Shown: piece after piece, positions 18,671 through 27,351 of the stretch
How positions within the stretch are numbered: the first letter of the stretch is position 1
Layout of the letters: each line of letters opens with the position of its first letter
NCBI RefSeq assembly: GCF_014932895.1
Contig: NZ_JACYOF010000017.1
Coordinates: 16,594-80,593, forward strand
Reading direction: 5' to 3'
Source of the DNA: Bacillus thuringiensis
Lineage (GTDB): Bacteria; Bacillota; Bacilli; Bacillales; Bacillaceae_G
DNA: 64,000 nt
Notes under the pieces: generated by a model
Seen by the model: the letters and a program-made list of their open reading frames with translations, nothing else
Databases searched by the model: none
What the model was told of the DNA's origin: nothing
Translations under genes and position numbers: made by a program

Positions 18671-18690
18671 TTGGTACACATCTTGCATAA
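18671..18690 (+). promoter_or_regulatory. Sigma-54 (-24/-12) promoter
   Basis: TTGGTACACATCTTGCAT holds the invariant GG (18673-18674) and GC (18685-18686) exactly 10 bp apart, close to the consensus TTGGCAC-N5-TTGCA. Transcription would start near 18698. Confidence 0.8.
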
Positions 18691-18791
18691 ATAGTAATTG
18701 AAATCTCTAAATTTAAGGAGTGGAGGGATTAGAACTTTTCACAGGGTATGCGACATTTCAGTGCAAATTAATAAGAGGGGGAGTTTATAAA

Positions 18792-19046
18792 GTGAAGACG
18801 GTTTTAGAAGGTGTGTATAGTCCTTGTTATGGGAAAGTAGAAAAATTATTTGTTACTGAAAGTTCTTACGTATATGAGTGGGAGAAATTAGCGTTAATTG
18901 AAACAGTAGATAAACAGAAAGTGGAAATTAAAGTGGGAATCAGTGGTTATATCGAATCATTAGAAGTGGTAGAAGGACAAGCTATCGCTGATCAAAAACT
19001 ATTAATAACAGTAAGGGATGACCTTTTAATAACAGGTAGTGATTAA
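18792..19046 (+). CDS. Small biotinyl/lipoyl-domain-like protein (84 aa)
   Basis: The fold looks like a flattened biotinyl/lipoyl barrel: 'GVYSPCYGKVEKLFVTESSYVYEWEKLALIET' is followed by 'VGISGYIESLEVVEGQAIADQKLLITV', the two quasi-symmetric halves. The hairpin that would carry the modified Lys reads 'ETVDKQKVEIKVGISG', so attachment is unproven. I prefer GTG 18792, preceded by AGAGGGGGA at good spacing, over GTG 18720, whose AAGGAG touches the codon. It is the first gene after the sigma-54 promoter. Confidence 0.6.
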   Translation: MKTVLEGVYSPCYGKVEKLFVTESSYVYEWEKLALIETVDKQKVEIKVGISGYIESLEVVEGQAIADQKLLITVRDDLLITGSD

Positions 19047-19134
19047 TACAAGTTGTGTGCATTTAGTGCTCTTTTAAATAATTATTTTCATTATGAAGAT
19101 TTTTAATAAAAATTTGCACTATTGTCTTTTTGTT

Positions 19135-19148
19135 TTAAAGCGTTTACA
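19135..19148 (+). promoter_or_regulatory. cre-like site before the permease gene
   Basis: TTAAAGCGTTTACA matches the CcpA site TGWAANCGNTNWCA with one mismatch. It lies 37 bp before the permease ATG, between the two genes, where CcpA could act as a roadblock. Confidence 0.5.
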
Positions 19149-19184
19149 TCAGGCGGGTTTGTAGAGTGAAAAGGGGGGATTTAT

Positions 19185-20606
19185 ATGATGGATCAAAACC
19201 AAGGATTAAAAAAAGAATTAAAAAGTCGGCACATATTTATGATTGCACTCGGAGGAGTTATTGGTACAGGACTATTTTTAGGATCCGGTTATACAATTCA
19301 TGAAGCTGGTCCTGGAGGAGCAATTGTAGCGTATCTTGCTGGTGGATTTGTTATGTATTTAACGATGCTTTGTCTTGGGGAGTTAGCAGTTGCGATGCCC
19401 GATGCAGGATCTTATCAAACGTATGCTACAAAACACATTTCTCCCGCAGCGGGTTTTGTAGTGGGATGGATGTCTTGGTTAAACTGGTCTGCTACGATAG
19501 CCATTGAATTAATTGCAGTTAGTATTTTAATGAAACGTTGGTTTCCAGATGTACCTTCGTGGATTTGGTGCGTAGTGTTTGCAGTGCTGCTCTTTGCTAT
19601 TAATGCACTATCTTCAAGAAGTTTTGCGGAAGTGGAATTTTGGTTTGCAAGCATTAAAGTAATTACAATTATAGCATTTATTATTTTGGGCGGGGCAGCG
19701 ATGTTTGGTTTTTTAGATATGAAAGGAAATGAACCAGCACCGATGCTTTCTAGTTTTACTGATTATGGTGGATTGTTTCCAAATGGATTAACAGCTATTT
19801 TAGTTACGATGATTGCGGTTAACTTCTCCTTCCAAGGAACAGAGCTAGTTGGTATTGCAGCGGGGGAGAGTGAAAATCCAGAGAAAACTATCCCAAAGGC
19901 AATTAATAATACAGTTTGGCGCATACTTGTTTTCTTTGTACTATCTATTTTTATCCTTGCGGGATTATTTCCGTGGCAGCAAGCGGGAGTGATAGAAAGT
20001 CCATTCGTAGTTGTATTCGATAAAATTGGTATTCCTTATGCAGCAGATATTATAAATTTTGTTATTATTACAGCGGTACTATCAGTTGCGAATTCAGGGC
20101 TATATGCAACTTCTCGTATGCTATGGTCTATGTCTAATCAAGGAATGATTAGCCCGATTTTTAGTAAGTTATCTAAAAATGGTGTTCCTATTTATGCATT
20201 GATTGTAAGTACAATTGTAAGTTGTCTCTCATTACTATCAGGTATTTATGCGGAAGATACAGTTTATTTATGGCTTCTTTCTATTGCTGGGTTCGGAGCA
20301 ATATTAGTTTGGGCATCTATTGCTCTATCTAACTTATTAGCTAGAAGGTCATACATTAAGCAAGGTGGAGATGTTAAGGACTTGAAATTTAAAACACCAT
20401 TGTATCCATTTGTTCCACTTCTTGCTTTAGTATTAAATTTAACAGTAATTGTAGCTATGGCTTTTATTCCAGAACAAAGAATGGCGTTATATTGTGGTAT
20501 CCCATTTATGATAGTTTGTTTACTGTTTTATCGTGCTACAAGAAATAAGAAGATTAAAATAGAACGTATTGAGAAGACGAATACAACAGAGTTAGAAAGT
20601 TTATAA
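19185..20606 (+). CDS. APC-family amino-acid permease (RocC/RocE-like)
   Basis: This 473-residue permease has twelve hydrophobic helices. The N-terminal 'LKSRHIFMIALGGVIGTGLFLGSGYTI' is the APC substrate-loop motif (GxIGTGLF), and 'FQGTELVGIAAGESENPEKTIPKAI' is the central consensus. The closest relatives I recall are RocC, RocE and YbxG. Context with a RocR-like activator suggests arginine or ornithine as substrate, which is an inference. ATG 19185 (or 19188) follows AAGGGGGG. Confidence 0.87.
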   Translation: MMDQNQGLKKELKSRHIFMIALGGVIGTGLFLGSGYTIHEAGPGGAIVAYLAGGFVMYLTMLCLGELAVAMPDAGSYQTYATKHISPAAGFVVGWMSWLNWSATIAIELIAVSILMKRWFPDVPSWIWCVVFAVLLFAINALSSRSFAEVEFWFASIKVITIIAFIILGGAAMFGFLDMKGNEPAPMLSSFTDYGGLFPNGLTAILVTMIAVNFSFQGTELVGIAAGESENPEKTIPKAINNTVWRILVFFVLSIFILAGLFPWQQAGVIESPFVVVFDKIGIPYAADIINFVIITAVLSVANSGLYATSRMLWSMSNQGMISPIFSKLSKNGVPIYALIVSTIVSCLSLLSGIYAEDTVYLWLLSIAGFGAILVWASIALSNLLARRSYIKQGGDVKDLKFKTPLYPFVPLLALVLNLTVIVAMAFIPEQRMALYCGIPFMIVCLLFYRATRNKKIKIERIEKTNTTELESL

Positions 20607-20630
20607 TCATATTTTAAACAAGTACTGTAT

Positions 20631-20668
20631 TTAGAGACTGTAAAATTGTAAACAGTCTCTTTTTTTTG
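20631..20668 (+). terminator. Permease terminator
   Basis: AGAGACTGT/ACAGTCTCT stem followed by eight T's. Confidence 0.88.
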
Positions 20669-20819
20669 TGAAAATAAAGCTGGAAACATACTACGTATGC
20701 AAAGGGGAATTAGCGATGAATCCATAGGTCTCGCAGTTAGTTGAGTTTACAAAAGTAATTATTGCTTTCATGTATGAATGATGTCATACGAAAAAATAAG
20801 AGAATCATACATTTTTTGA

Positions 20820-20866
20820 TTGAACTATTCCAGAGGTAAATGTACACAACATCTGAAATAGTTCTT
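20820..20866. terminator. Hairpin after the HTH/DUF1232 gene
   Basis: GAACTATTCCAGA pairs with TCTGAAATAGTTC around a 20-nt loop, just past the stop of the minus-strand gene. It lacks a proper T run on either strand, so termination is uncertain. The rest of 20669-20875 shows nothing coding. Confidence 0.45.
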
Positions 20867-20875
20867 TATGCTTTC

Positions 20876-21529
20876 CTATGTTTTTCGTTGGACTTTAGCC
20901 AATTTTTCTTTAGCTAATTCAACAGCAATCGCATCATCTAAGTAGCCAATTGGAAAAAGATAATCGGGGATAATGTCTGTTGATAAAATGAAATATAGTA
21001 AGGCGCCGCCAAGAATTGCCCGTTCTTCTTCTGAGATGTTTTCCTTGCAAAACTGTTGATACATATCTGTTAATTGTTCAATGAAAGGACCAGCGCTATC
21101 AATTTGTTCTAGTTTACTTGCAAAACTTTCATGGATACGTTTTTCACCTTCGGTTGTTTTTGCGTAGCGTTCGTAATTTTCAAGCTCTTGCTTGACGCGA
21201 GTTGTCGTGTAATCGAAGTCAAATAAGTTAGAGGACTGTAATGTTTGTTGAATTGTATCAAGAGATGTGTACATATCTGTTCTTTCTTTGTTTATGTGCG
21301 GAGAATCAGGATACATTTCATCAAATAACAATTGGGGCGGAACTTGCAGGCATTCTGCAAATTTCTGTAGGTGTTTCTGTTTCGGTTGTTGTTTTCCATT
21401 AATAATTCTTGAAATTGTCGCAGGATCAATATTTGTAAGTGTTCCTAATTGTCTCATAGATAAGGCGCGTTCTTTTAATAATTTTTTTATTAATGTACCA
21501 AGTCGATCATTTGGAGTTTCATTAGACAT
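20876..21529 (-). CDS. XRE-type HTH protein with DUF1232 domain
   Basis: This 217-residue protein begins with a helix-turn-helix ('LIKKLLKERALSMRQLGTLTNIDPATISRIINGKQQPK', about residues 8-46). It ends with a short DUF1232 hydrophobic segment ('GGALLYFILSTDIIPDYLFPIGYLDDAIAVELA'), which fits a membrane-tethered or membrane-sensing regulator. ATG 21529 follows AAAGGAGTG; the longer frame to 21691 has no ribosome site and overlaps the divergent gene. A target next door (the YtaF-like gene) is possible but unproven. Confidence 0.8.
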   Translation of the reverse strand: MSNETPNDRLGTLIKKLLKERALSMRQLGTLTNIDPATISRIINGKQQPKQKHLQKFAECLQVPPQLLFDEMYPDSPHINKERTDMYTSLDTIQQTLQSSNLFDFDYTTTRVKQELENYERYAKTTEGEKRIHESFASKLEQIDSAGPFIEQLTDMYQQFCKENISEEERAILGGALLYFILSTDIIPDYLFPIGYLDDAIAVELAKEKLAKVQRKT

Positions 21530-21666
21530 AGTATAGGCACTCCTTTTTCGAATTTTATTGTTGAAAAAATGTTGAGTGTTTATTACAAGTATATGAAACG
21601 GACAGGCACAGTTGCTCAACATTTTCATAATATGCATGGAAAAGTGAGAAAAGGAGTGACTGTGCA

Positions 21667-22278
21667 ATGAGTACAGCAGGTTTATTATCAATTTTATTAA
21701 TCGGAATTGCTTCTAATTTAGATAATGCGGGTGTAGGAATTGCTTACGGTATTCGTAAAATCCGGATTTCATGGTTTAATAACTTTGTCATTGCATTTTT
21801 TGGTTTTTTATTTACTTTATTAGCTGGATTTTTTGGGAATTGGATTGCATTGTTTATTTCAGATTTTACGGCAAATCTTATCGGAGCAGCTGTGTTGGGG
21901 ATAATTGGTGTGTTTATTTTATGTCAGCCATTTTTCAGTAAAAAAGAAACAGTAGAAAATAAAGATGATGGTGTACTTATGGGGATTTTACGCGATCCAG
22001 AAAAAGCGGATTTTGATGGTTCTAAAACAATTAGTTTTTCAGAGGCTCTTGTATTGGGAGTTGCATTGTCAATCAATAACATTGCGGGTGGATTTGATGC
22101 GGGAGTAACAAATTTAAACCTTTGGCTTACAGCAATTATTTCTGGTATCTTTAGTTTCATTTGTGTTAGAGGCTTTGCGTATGTTGGTAAAAGATTTTTA
22201 GCTGAATACTTAGGAAAATGGGCGACAGTTATTGCAGGGGTGTTATTAATTCTTATTGGAATAGATCAACTATTATAA
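21667..22278 (+). CDS. YtaF/MntP-like membrane protein
   Basis: This 203-residue protein has six hydrophobic helices in two halves. Each half has a conserved Asn/Asp pair: 'GIASNLDNAGVGIAYGIR' near the N-terminus and 'GVALSINNIAGGFDAGV' in the second half. This matches the sporulation membrane protein YtaF and MntP manganese-exporter superfamily. ATG 21667 follows AAAGGAGTG. It is transcribed divergently from the HTH/DUF1232 gene. The ion is unknown. Confidence 0.8.
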   Translation: MSTAGLLSILLIGIASNLDNAGVGIAYGIRKIRISWFNNFVIAFFGFLFTLLAGFFGNWIALFISDFTANLIGAAVLGIIGVFILCQPFFSKKETVENKDDGVLMGILRDPEKADFDGSKTISFSEALVLGVALSINNIAGGFDAGVTNLNLWLTAIISGIFSFICVRGFAYVGKRFLAEYLGKWATVIAGVLLILIGIDQLL

Positions 22279-22393
22279 GAAAAGTAAAAAGCAATATTCG
22301 AGTATTTCCTTGGAAATACATCAAAGGGCTGCATATATCGACAGTAGTTTTTGCATACTAATTATTGAACGTTTTAATGAAAGGAGAATCTAT

Positions 22394-22552
22394 ATGGGAC
22401 GTGGAAAAGCATTTGATCATAAGAAAAAAGGGCATGATCATAAGCCTCCTAAAGGTGCTTTCATTCATAAAGATGTAAATGAACATACTTTAGAAGAAGA
22501 AGAGCTACCTGTTAATATTGAAACGTATAAAAATAGCTTGAAAAAACATTAA
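22394..22552 (+). CDS. Small His/Lys-rich protein (52 aa)
   Basis: It starts MGRGKAFDHKKKGHDHKPPK and then turns acidic ('HTLEEEELPVNIETYKNSLK'). ATG 22394 follows AAAGGAGAA and a terminator ends the gene. The longer frame from 22310 lacks a ribosome site. Six His residues in the first 30 could bind metal, which is only a guess. No family recognised. Confidence 0.72.
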   Translation: MGRGKAFDHKKKGHDHKPPKGAFIHKDVNEHTLEEEELPVNIETYKNSLKKH

Positions 22553-22576
22553 AAGCACCTACATAGGTGCTTTTTA
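22551..22576. terminator. Bidirectional terminator
   Basis: AAAAGCACCT/AGGTGCTTTT stem between convergent small genes. Confidence 0.88.
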
Positions 22577-22915
22577 GCGTATATCTTCAATTAGTTGTTC
22601 AGATTCTTCGTGCATGCTGTATTCACTTAACACTTGAATACAAAGCCATTTTAGCTCTTCAATACTATGCTCAAGTTCTTCAGGAAGCACTTGGTGAATG
22701 TCTTCAAGTCCCATTCCGAAATGAATAAGTTCTAATACTTGATCATCGATGTTCCGATCCATTAATAGTTCAAGCACTTCTAAATTGAATATGTATCGGT
22801 GTGCTTCATCGAGTGAAACAACCTTTAGCTTCAAACTTTCTACAATACTCAATATAAAAAGAAGAATTGTTTTTTCAAGAACAGGTTGTTTCGCCATTTG
22901 AAATATAAGTTTCAT
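22574..22915 (-). CDS. DUF3969-like protein (113 aa)
   Basis: All-helical, acidic, soluble protein: 'MKLIFQMAKQPVLEKTILLFILSIVESLKLKVVSLDEA' followed by Glu/Leu-rich helices. It resembles the DUF3969 family as I remember it, with low certainty. AGGTGTAAAGG precedes the ATG on the minus strand. Function unknown. Confidence 0.65.
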   Translation of the reverse strand: MKLIFQMAKQPVLEKTILLFILSIVESLKLKVVSLDEAHRYIFNLEVLELLMDRNIDDQVLELIHFGMGLEDIHQVLPEELEHSIEELKWLCIQVLSEYSMHEESEQLIEDIR

Positions 22916-22976
22916 CCTTTACACCTCCACATATAGCGCTAGGTTGTACTATATTATTCAGGAGGGGGGAGCAAAT

Positions 22977-23057
22977 ATGCATAATAAAGAGAAACTTTCA
23001 TCACTGTTTTTTTGTACTGTATTGATGCCTGACGGAACTAGATTTTTCGTGACATAA
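22977..23057 (+). CDS. Candidate 26-residue small protein
   Basis: ATG 22977 stands 6-7 bases after GGAGGGGGGAGC, one of the strongest ribosome sites in the window. The frame (MHNKEKLSSLFFCTVLMPDGT...) runs to TAA 23055-23057. A TATATT (22950-22955) could be its -10, leaving a very short leader. No terminator of its own follows. No homologue is recalled, so it may be chance. Confidence 0.35.
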   Translation: MHNKEKLSSLFFCTVLMPDGTRFFVT

Positions 23058-23083
23058 AAAATCCTGCTAATATAGCAGGATAA
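23055..23083 (-). terminator. Glutaminase terminator
   Basis: ATCCTGCTA/TAGCAGGAT stem; on the minus strand it is followed by TTTTTTATG. Confidence 0.85.
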
Positions 23084-23091
23084 CTTCCTAA

Positions 23092-24021
23092 TTAAAATAT
23101 ACTCCAACCTTCTTGAGCAGAAAGGAGTTCAAGAATTTTAAAACCAGCGATACTATTTCCATTTGCATCTAAAGCCGGTCCGAAAATGCCGATTCCCATT
23201 TCGCCTTTTACGCAGCCGAAAATGCCACCCGCTACACCACTTTTTGCAGGGATTCCAACACGAATTGCAAATTCACCAGATTCGTTATACATACCGCACG
23301 TAACCATAAACGTTTTACAAATTTTCGTAATATGTTTAGGGATAATTTGTTTTTTCTTATATGGATCATATCCATCCATTGCAAAAATTAAGCCAATACG
23401 TGCTAAATCGATACAGTTTACTTCAACTGCACATTGACGAGTGTATAAATCCATAAGTTCCTCAATGTCACAATCGATAATTCCGTTTTGTTTCATATAG
23501 TAACAAAGTGAACGGTTTAAGTAAGCTGTCTCTAATTCTGAATTGGCAACTTTTGAAGAATAATTAATAGTAGGATTATCTGTTATTTCACGTACAAAAT
23601 GAAGAATACGCTCCATTTTTTCTTCATTATCTTTTCCTGCTAACATGCTTGTAATAGCTAGTGCTCCTGCATTAATCATTGGATTAAGCGGTTTGGAAGG
23701 ACTTGTCGTTTCTAACTTAATAATAGAATTAAATGGATCACCAGTTGGTTCCATTCCAACTTTAGAAAATACATATTCTTCACCACGATCTAAAAGTGCA
23801 AGTGCAAGTGTGATTACTTTGGAAATACTTTGAAGAGTAAATAGTGTTTGTGAGTTGCCAGCATGGATATATTCAGTTTCTTTATGGAAAATGGCAATCC
23901 CTAAATCATCTGGATTTGCATTTCCTAGTTCGGGGATATAAGTAGCAAGTTTTCCTTTTTTCGTATATGGTTTTACTTGTTCTAACAACTGTTGTAAGTT
24001 GTTTGTTTCAATGCACTGCAT
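23092..24021 (-). CDS. glsA: Glutaminase
   Basis: This 309-residue enzyme hydrolyses glutamine to glutamate and ammonia. The serine-hydrolase-like active site shows as 'TLQSISKVI' with Ser65 and Lys68 (S-x-x-K). Other family blocks are 'PFNSIIKLE', '[10 protein letters not shown]' and '[21 protein letters not shown]'. Full length for the family. Monocistronic, ATG 24021 after TAGGAGCG. B. cereus-group genomes usually have a second glutaminase elsewhere. Confidence 0.93.
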   Translation of the reverse strand: MQCIETNNLQQLLEQVKPYTKKGKLATYIPELGNANPDDLGIAIFHKETEYIHAGNSQTLFTLQSISKVITLALALLDRGEEYVFSKVGMEPTGDPFNSIIKLETTSPSKPLNPMINAGALAITSMLAGKDNEEKMERILHFVREITDNPTINYSSKVANSELETAYLNRSLCYYMKQNGIIDCDIEELMDLYTRQCAVEVNCIDLARIGLIFAMDGYDPYKKKQIIPKHITKICKTFMVTCGMYNESGEFAIRVGIPAKSGVAGGIFGCVKGEMGIGIFGPALDANGNSIAGFKILELLSAQEGWSIF

Positions 24022-24191
24022 AGTACCAACGCTCCTATTTCGAATTAACTAAGTTTACTTTTCCCGATATGCTCGGAAATAAATAATAACATGAAAAAGT
24101 GGAATGATAAAACGAAAGTTATCTGTGCTATAATAAGTTTTTTTGCTTGTATATTTTGTAGTTAGTAAGGAGAATTTTCCTTTTATATAAC

Positions 24192-24252
24192 AGTTTGGAA
24201 ATGGAAAACTTATACATAAAAAGTTTGGAAATAAAAACTACACATCTATACA
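24192..24252 (+). promoter_or_regulatory. PTS gene promoter with paired operator-like dyads
   Basis: AGTTTGGAAATGGAAAACT (24192-24210) and AGTTTGGAAATAAAAACT (24222-24239) repeat in direct orientation 30 bp apart. Each is itself a loose dyad (AGTTT...AAACT). A promoter reading TTGGAA (24225-24230), 16 bp, TATACA (24247-24252) overlaps the second copy. The regulator is unknown. Confidence 0.45.
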
Positions 24253-24278
24253 ACTATATGTTATTATGGTTATGTAAT

Positions 24279-24321
24279 AGAAAGCGTTTTCTAAAGCATG
24301 ATTATAATGATAACGATTTCA
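24279..24321 (+). promoter_or_regulatory. Two cre-like CcpA sites
   Basis: AGAAAGCGTTTTCT (24279-24292) matches 12 of 14 cre positions. TGATAACGATTTCA (24308-24321) matches 13 of 14. They lie 29 bp apart just before the ribosome site and downstream of the candidate promoter, which fits roadblock repression. Confidence 0.6.
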
Positions 24322-24344
24322 CAAATTTGATAGGGGGAATTAAA

Positions 24345-25847
24345 ATGTTGCAGTTTTTACAACGTATTGGTAAAGCGTTAATGCTTCCAATCGCCGTGCT
24401 ACCAGCAGCAGGATTATTGCTTCGTTTAGGGCAACCAGATGTATTCGATATTCCTGTTATGGCACAGGCCGGTGCAGCTGTTTTTGATAATTTAGCACTT
24501 ATTTTTGCAATTGGTATTGCAATCGGTCTTTCAGTTGATGGTAGTGGTGCCGCAGGTCTTGCCGGTGCAATTGGTTATCTGGTTATGAAAAACAGTATTG
24601 ATGCACTTAGTAAGGGATACTCTACTGTAGAATTACAAGATAAATTAGGTAAAGTTCAAGATTTAATAGGTAATAGCGCAAATGTAGATCCATCTAAGCT
24701 TGCCGATACAATGACACAAGTATCTAAGGCAGCTGAATTATCGACTAAAGTGGATATGAAAGTTTTAGGTGGTATTATTGTCGGTGTTATAGCAGGGTTC
24801 CTTTATAATAAATTCCATAAAATTAAACTTCCAGAATGGTTAGGGTTCTTTGCTGGAAAACGTTTCGTTCCGATTGTTACATCGGTTGTGATGCTAATAT
24901 TAGGAATTCTATTTGCACAAATTTGGCCAGCAATTCAAAATGGCATCGATGCATTAGCTCATGGAATTGTTAATTTAGGTGCAATTGGTTCAGGTCTATT
25001 CGGTCTATTAAACCGTCTATTAATCCCAATTGGCTTACACCACGTAATGAACACATACTTCTGGTTCGTATTTGGTGACTTCACAAATGCAGCAGGTAAT
25101 GTTGTAAATGGTGATATCGCTCGTTTCCTTGCAGGGGATAAAACAGCAGGTATGTTTATGACTGGTTTCTTCCCAGTTATGATGTTCGGTCTACCGGCAG
25201 CATGTTTCGCAATGATTGCAGCTGCTAAACCAGAAAAACGTAAAATGGTTACAGGTATGTTAGGTGGTCTAGCATTAACTTCATTCTTAACTGGTATTAC
25301 AGAACCTATTGAATTCTCATTCATGTTCTTATCACCATTATTATATGGTATTCATGCCGTGTTAACAGGTATTTCTTTGTTCGTAACAACATCACTTGGC
25401 ATTCACGATGGTTTCACATTTAGTGCCGGTGCAATTGATTACGTCTTAAACTTTGGTATTGCAACAAAACCAGTGTTACTAGCAGCAATCGGTTTAATTT
25501 ACGCAGCAATTTACTTTGTAGTATTCTACTTCTTAATTAAGAAGTTTGACTTGAAAACTCCAGGCCGTGAAGATGACGATGAGTTAACTGAAGAGGGTGA
25601 TGCACCAGTTGCAGGTTCGATTGGTGAAACTTACGTAGCGGCTTTAGGCGGGAAAGACAACTTAACAGTTATTGATAACTGTGCAACACGTCTACGCTTA
25701 CAAGTTAAAGATGCTGGTCAAGTGAACGAAGCAGCATTAAAACGTGCTGGTGCAAAAGGTGTTATGAAATTAAGTGACACAAGTGTACAAGTTATCGTAG
25801 GTACAAATGTTGAATCTGTTGCCGATGATATGAAAAAACACGTGTAA
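24345..25847 (+). CDS. nagP: PTS sugar transporter EIICB, probably N-acetylglucosamine type
   Basis: This 500-residue permease imports and phosphorylates a sugar. The EIIC part (1-410) starts 'MLQFLQRIGKALMLPIAVLPAAGLLL' and contains 'GITEPIEFSFMFL', the glucose-family sugar-binding motif. After a linker, EIIB carries phosphocysteine 446 in 'VIDNCATRLRLQV'. There is no EIIA domain. GlcNAc specificity is judged from resemblance to NagP/NagE; glucose is the alternative. ATG 24345 follows AGGGGGAA; the in-frame extension to 24195 covers the operators and is not coding. Confidence 0.85.
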   Translation: MLQFLQRIGKALMLPIAVLPAAGLLLRLGQPDVFDIPVMAQAGAAVFDNLALIFAIGIAIGLSVDGSGAAGLAGAIGYLVMKNSIDALSKGYSTVELQDKLGKVQDLIGNSANVDPSKLADTMTQVSKAAELSTKVDMKVLGGIIVGVIAGFLYNKFHKIKLPEWLGFFAGKRFVPIVTSVVMLILGILFAQIWPAIQNGIDALAHGIVNLGAIGSGLFGLLNRLLIPIGLHHVMNTYFWFVFGDFTNAAGNVVNGDIARFLAGDKTAGMFMTGFFPVMMFGLPAACFAMIAAAKPEKRKMVTGMLGGLALTSFLTGITEPIEFSFMFLSPLLYGIHAVLTGISLFVTTSLGIHDGFTFSAGAIDYVLNFGIATKPVLLAAIGLIYAAIYFVVFYFLIKKFDLKTPGREDDDELTEEGDAPVAGSIGETYVAALGGKDNLTVIDNCATRLRLQVKDAGQVNEAALKRAGAKGVMKLSDTSVQVIVGTNVESVADDMKKHV

Positions 25848-25857
25848 ATAATTAGAT

Positions 25858-25917
25858 AAGAGGATATCCGAAAAAATTGATAACATCAGTTTTTTAAAGG
25901 ATATCCTCTTTTTTTTA
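25858..25917 (+). terminator. PTS gene terminator
   Basis: AAGAGGATATCC/GGATATCCTCTT stem around a 29-nt loop, with an eight-T tail. Confidence 0.88.
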
Positions 25918-26112
25918 TGTTGAAAATTTAACGGGAATCTTACTTTTGTAAATTTTCTTTTTCTTTTTCATACATATAGGTTGGTAATATGTTTAGTGCG
26001 TGATAAAGTAGGGATGACATAGAATGGAATGTCCATAATCTACGGCAAAGATTTAAATTAAATCTCGAGTAGAGGAAGTAAATTATTGGTGAATAAGGGG
26101 AAAAAGGCAATT

Positions 26113-27351
26113 ATGGATCAGGAAAAAAATAATGCGAATGGAAAATCACGTCGGCCGATTGTATACATAAAAAGAACAATCATTCTCGTCTTACTAGTTT
26201 CACTTGTATATTTCATGTATACCAAAATTGTTGCGCATAATAAGAAAGAGGAAACTTTAAAAGCGGCAGCAGAAATGAAAAAACAAGAAGAGCTAAAAAA
26301 GAAAGAAGAAAAAAAGAAGCAAGAAGCACAAAAACAAAAAGAGCAGGAAGAACAAGCGAAGCAGGCCCGAGTTATAGAGCCGCCTGAAGGACCACCTCAA
26401 GAAATTAATGAAAACGCTCAATTGGATCAATATTTACAGAGCATAGGATTTAGTGGGACAGCTGTTATTGCCAAGAATGGGAAAGTTCTTTTGAATAAAG
26501 GATACGGTATGGCAAATAAAGAGAAGAAAGTACCGAATAATTCAGAGACGACTTTTTATATTGGTTCTATTTCAAAAGCGTTTGTAGCAACTGCTATTAT
26601 GCAATTAAAAGATCAAAATAAGTTACAAGTAGAGGATACGGTCGCAAAGTATATTCCAGACTTTCCTCAAGGTAATAGTATTCAGCTAAAGCATCTATTA
26701 ACACATACATCAGGAATTCCAGAATATGAGCAGGGAACAGAGGATATTTCTCATGAAGAATTGATTAAACGAATAGGAAACCAAAAGCGTATTGGGAGTC
26801 CAGGAGGGAAATGGAAGTATTCTGATTCAAACTACTCTATACTTGCCTACATTGCCGAAAAGGTAAGCGGCCAACCGTTAGAAGAGTATATTAAACAACA
26901 TATTTTTGCTACTGCGGGCATGGAACATTCTGGTTTTGGTAAAGCGTTAGAACAAACACGATTCCCATCAACGGGCTATAAAATAGTAAATAACAATATG
27001 ACAACCCCTAATATTCCGAGCATGTCACAACTATATGGTTGTGGTGATATATATACAAGTGCGCATGATTTATATTTATTTAATGAAGCGCTATTTTCTG
27101 GAAAATTAATTTCAAAAGAGAGTTACAATCAAATGTTTACAGCTGTGAAAAAGGATTACGGATTTGGATGGTATGTAGACCCAGGAAGCTATTCGAATCA
27201 CGGTGTAATGCCAGGGTGGAATTGTTTAAATGGATTTAGTAAAAATGGTAGTGTATATGTTGTTTTATTGTCTAACATTCAAAACAACATTAAGTCATTT
27301 GGTAAAGTGAATAACGACATTTATACGATGTTACGAAATATTGAAGTGTAA
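26113..27351 (+). CDS. Membrane-anchored serine hydrolase (class C beta-lactamase fold)
   Basis: This 412-residue protein has a basic N-terminus and one membrane helix (about residues 20-38). A charged Lys/Glu coiled coil (45-85) follows, then an extracytoplasmic penicillin-binding/beta-lactamase domain. Active-site boxes are Ser152-Ile-Ser-Lys155 and Tyr236-Ser-Asp; the last box is probably 'NHGVMPGW' (HxG in place of KTG). Likely a D-alanyl esterase or peptidase of the wall. I chose ATG 26113; GTG 26086 would add nine residues. An in-frame coding-like tail follows its stop. Confidence 0.83.
   Translation: MDQEKNNANGKSRRPIVYIKRTIILVLLVSLVYFMYTKIVAHNKKEETLKAAAEMKKQEELKKKEEKKKQEAQKQKEQEEQAKQARVIEPPEGPPQEINENAQLDQYLQSIGFSGTAVIAKNGKVLLNKGYGMANKEKKVPNNSETTFYIGSISKAFVATAIMQLKDQNKLQVEDTVAKYIPDFPQGNSIQLKHLLTHTSGIPEYEQGTEDISHEELIKRIGNQKRIGSPGGKWKYSDSNYSILAYIAEKVSGQPLEEYIKQHIFATAGMEHSGFGKALEQTRFPSTGYKIVNNNMTTPNIPSMSQLYGCGDIYTSAHDLYLFNEALFSGKLISKESYNQMFTAVKKDYGFGWYVDPGSYSNHGVMPGWNCLNGFSKNGSVYVVLLSNIQNNIKSFGKVNNDIYTMLRNIEV

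Noticed and set aside
24195-24344. N-terminal extension of the PTS protein
   Set aside because: The upstream codons are atypical, have no ribosome site and cover the promoter and cre sites; AGGGGGAA before 24345 marks the start.
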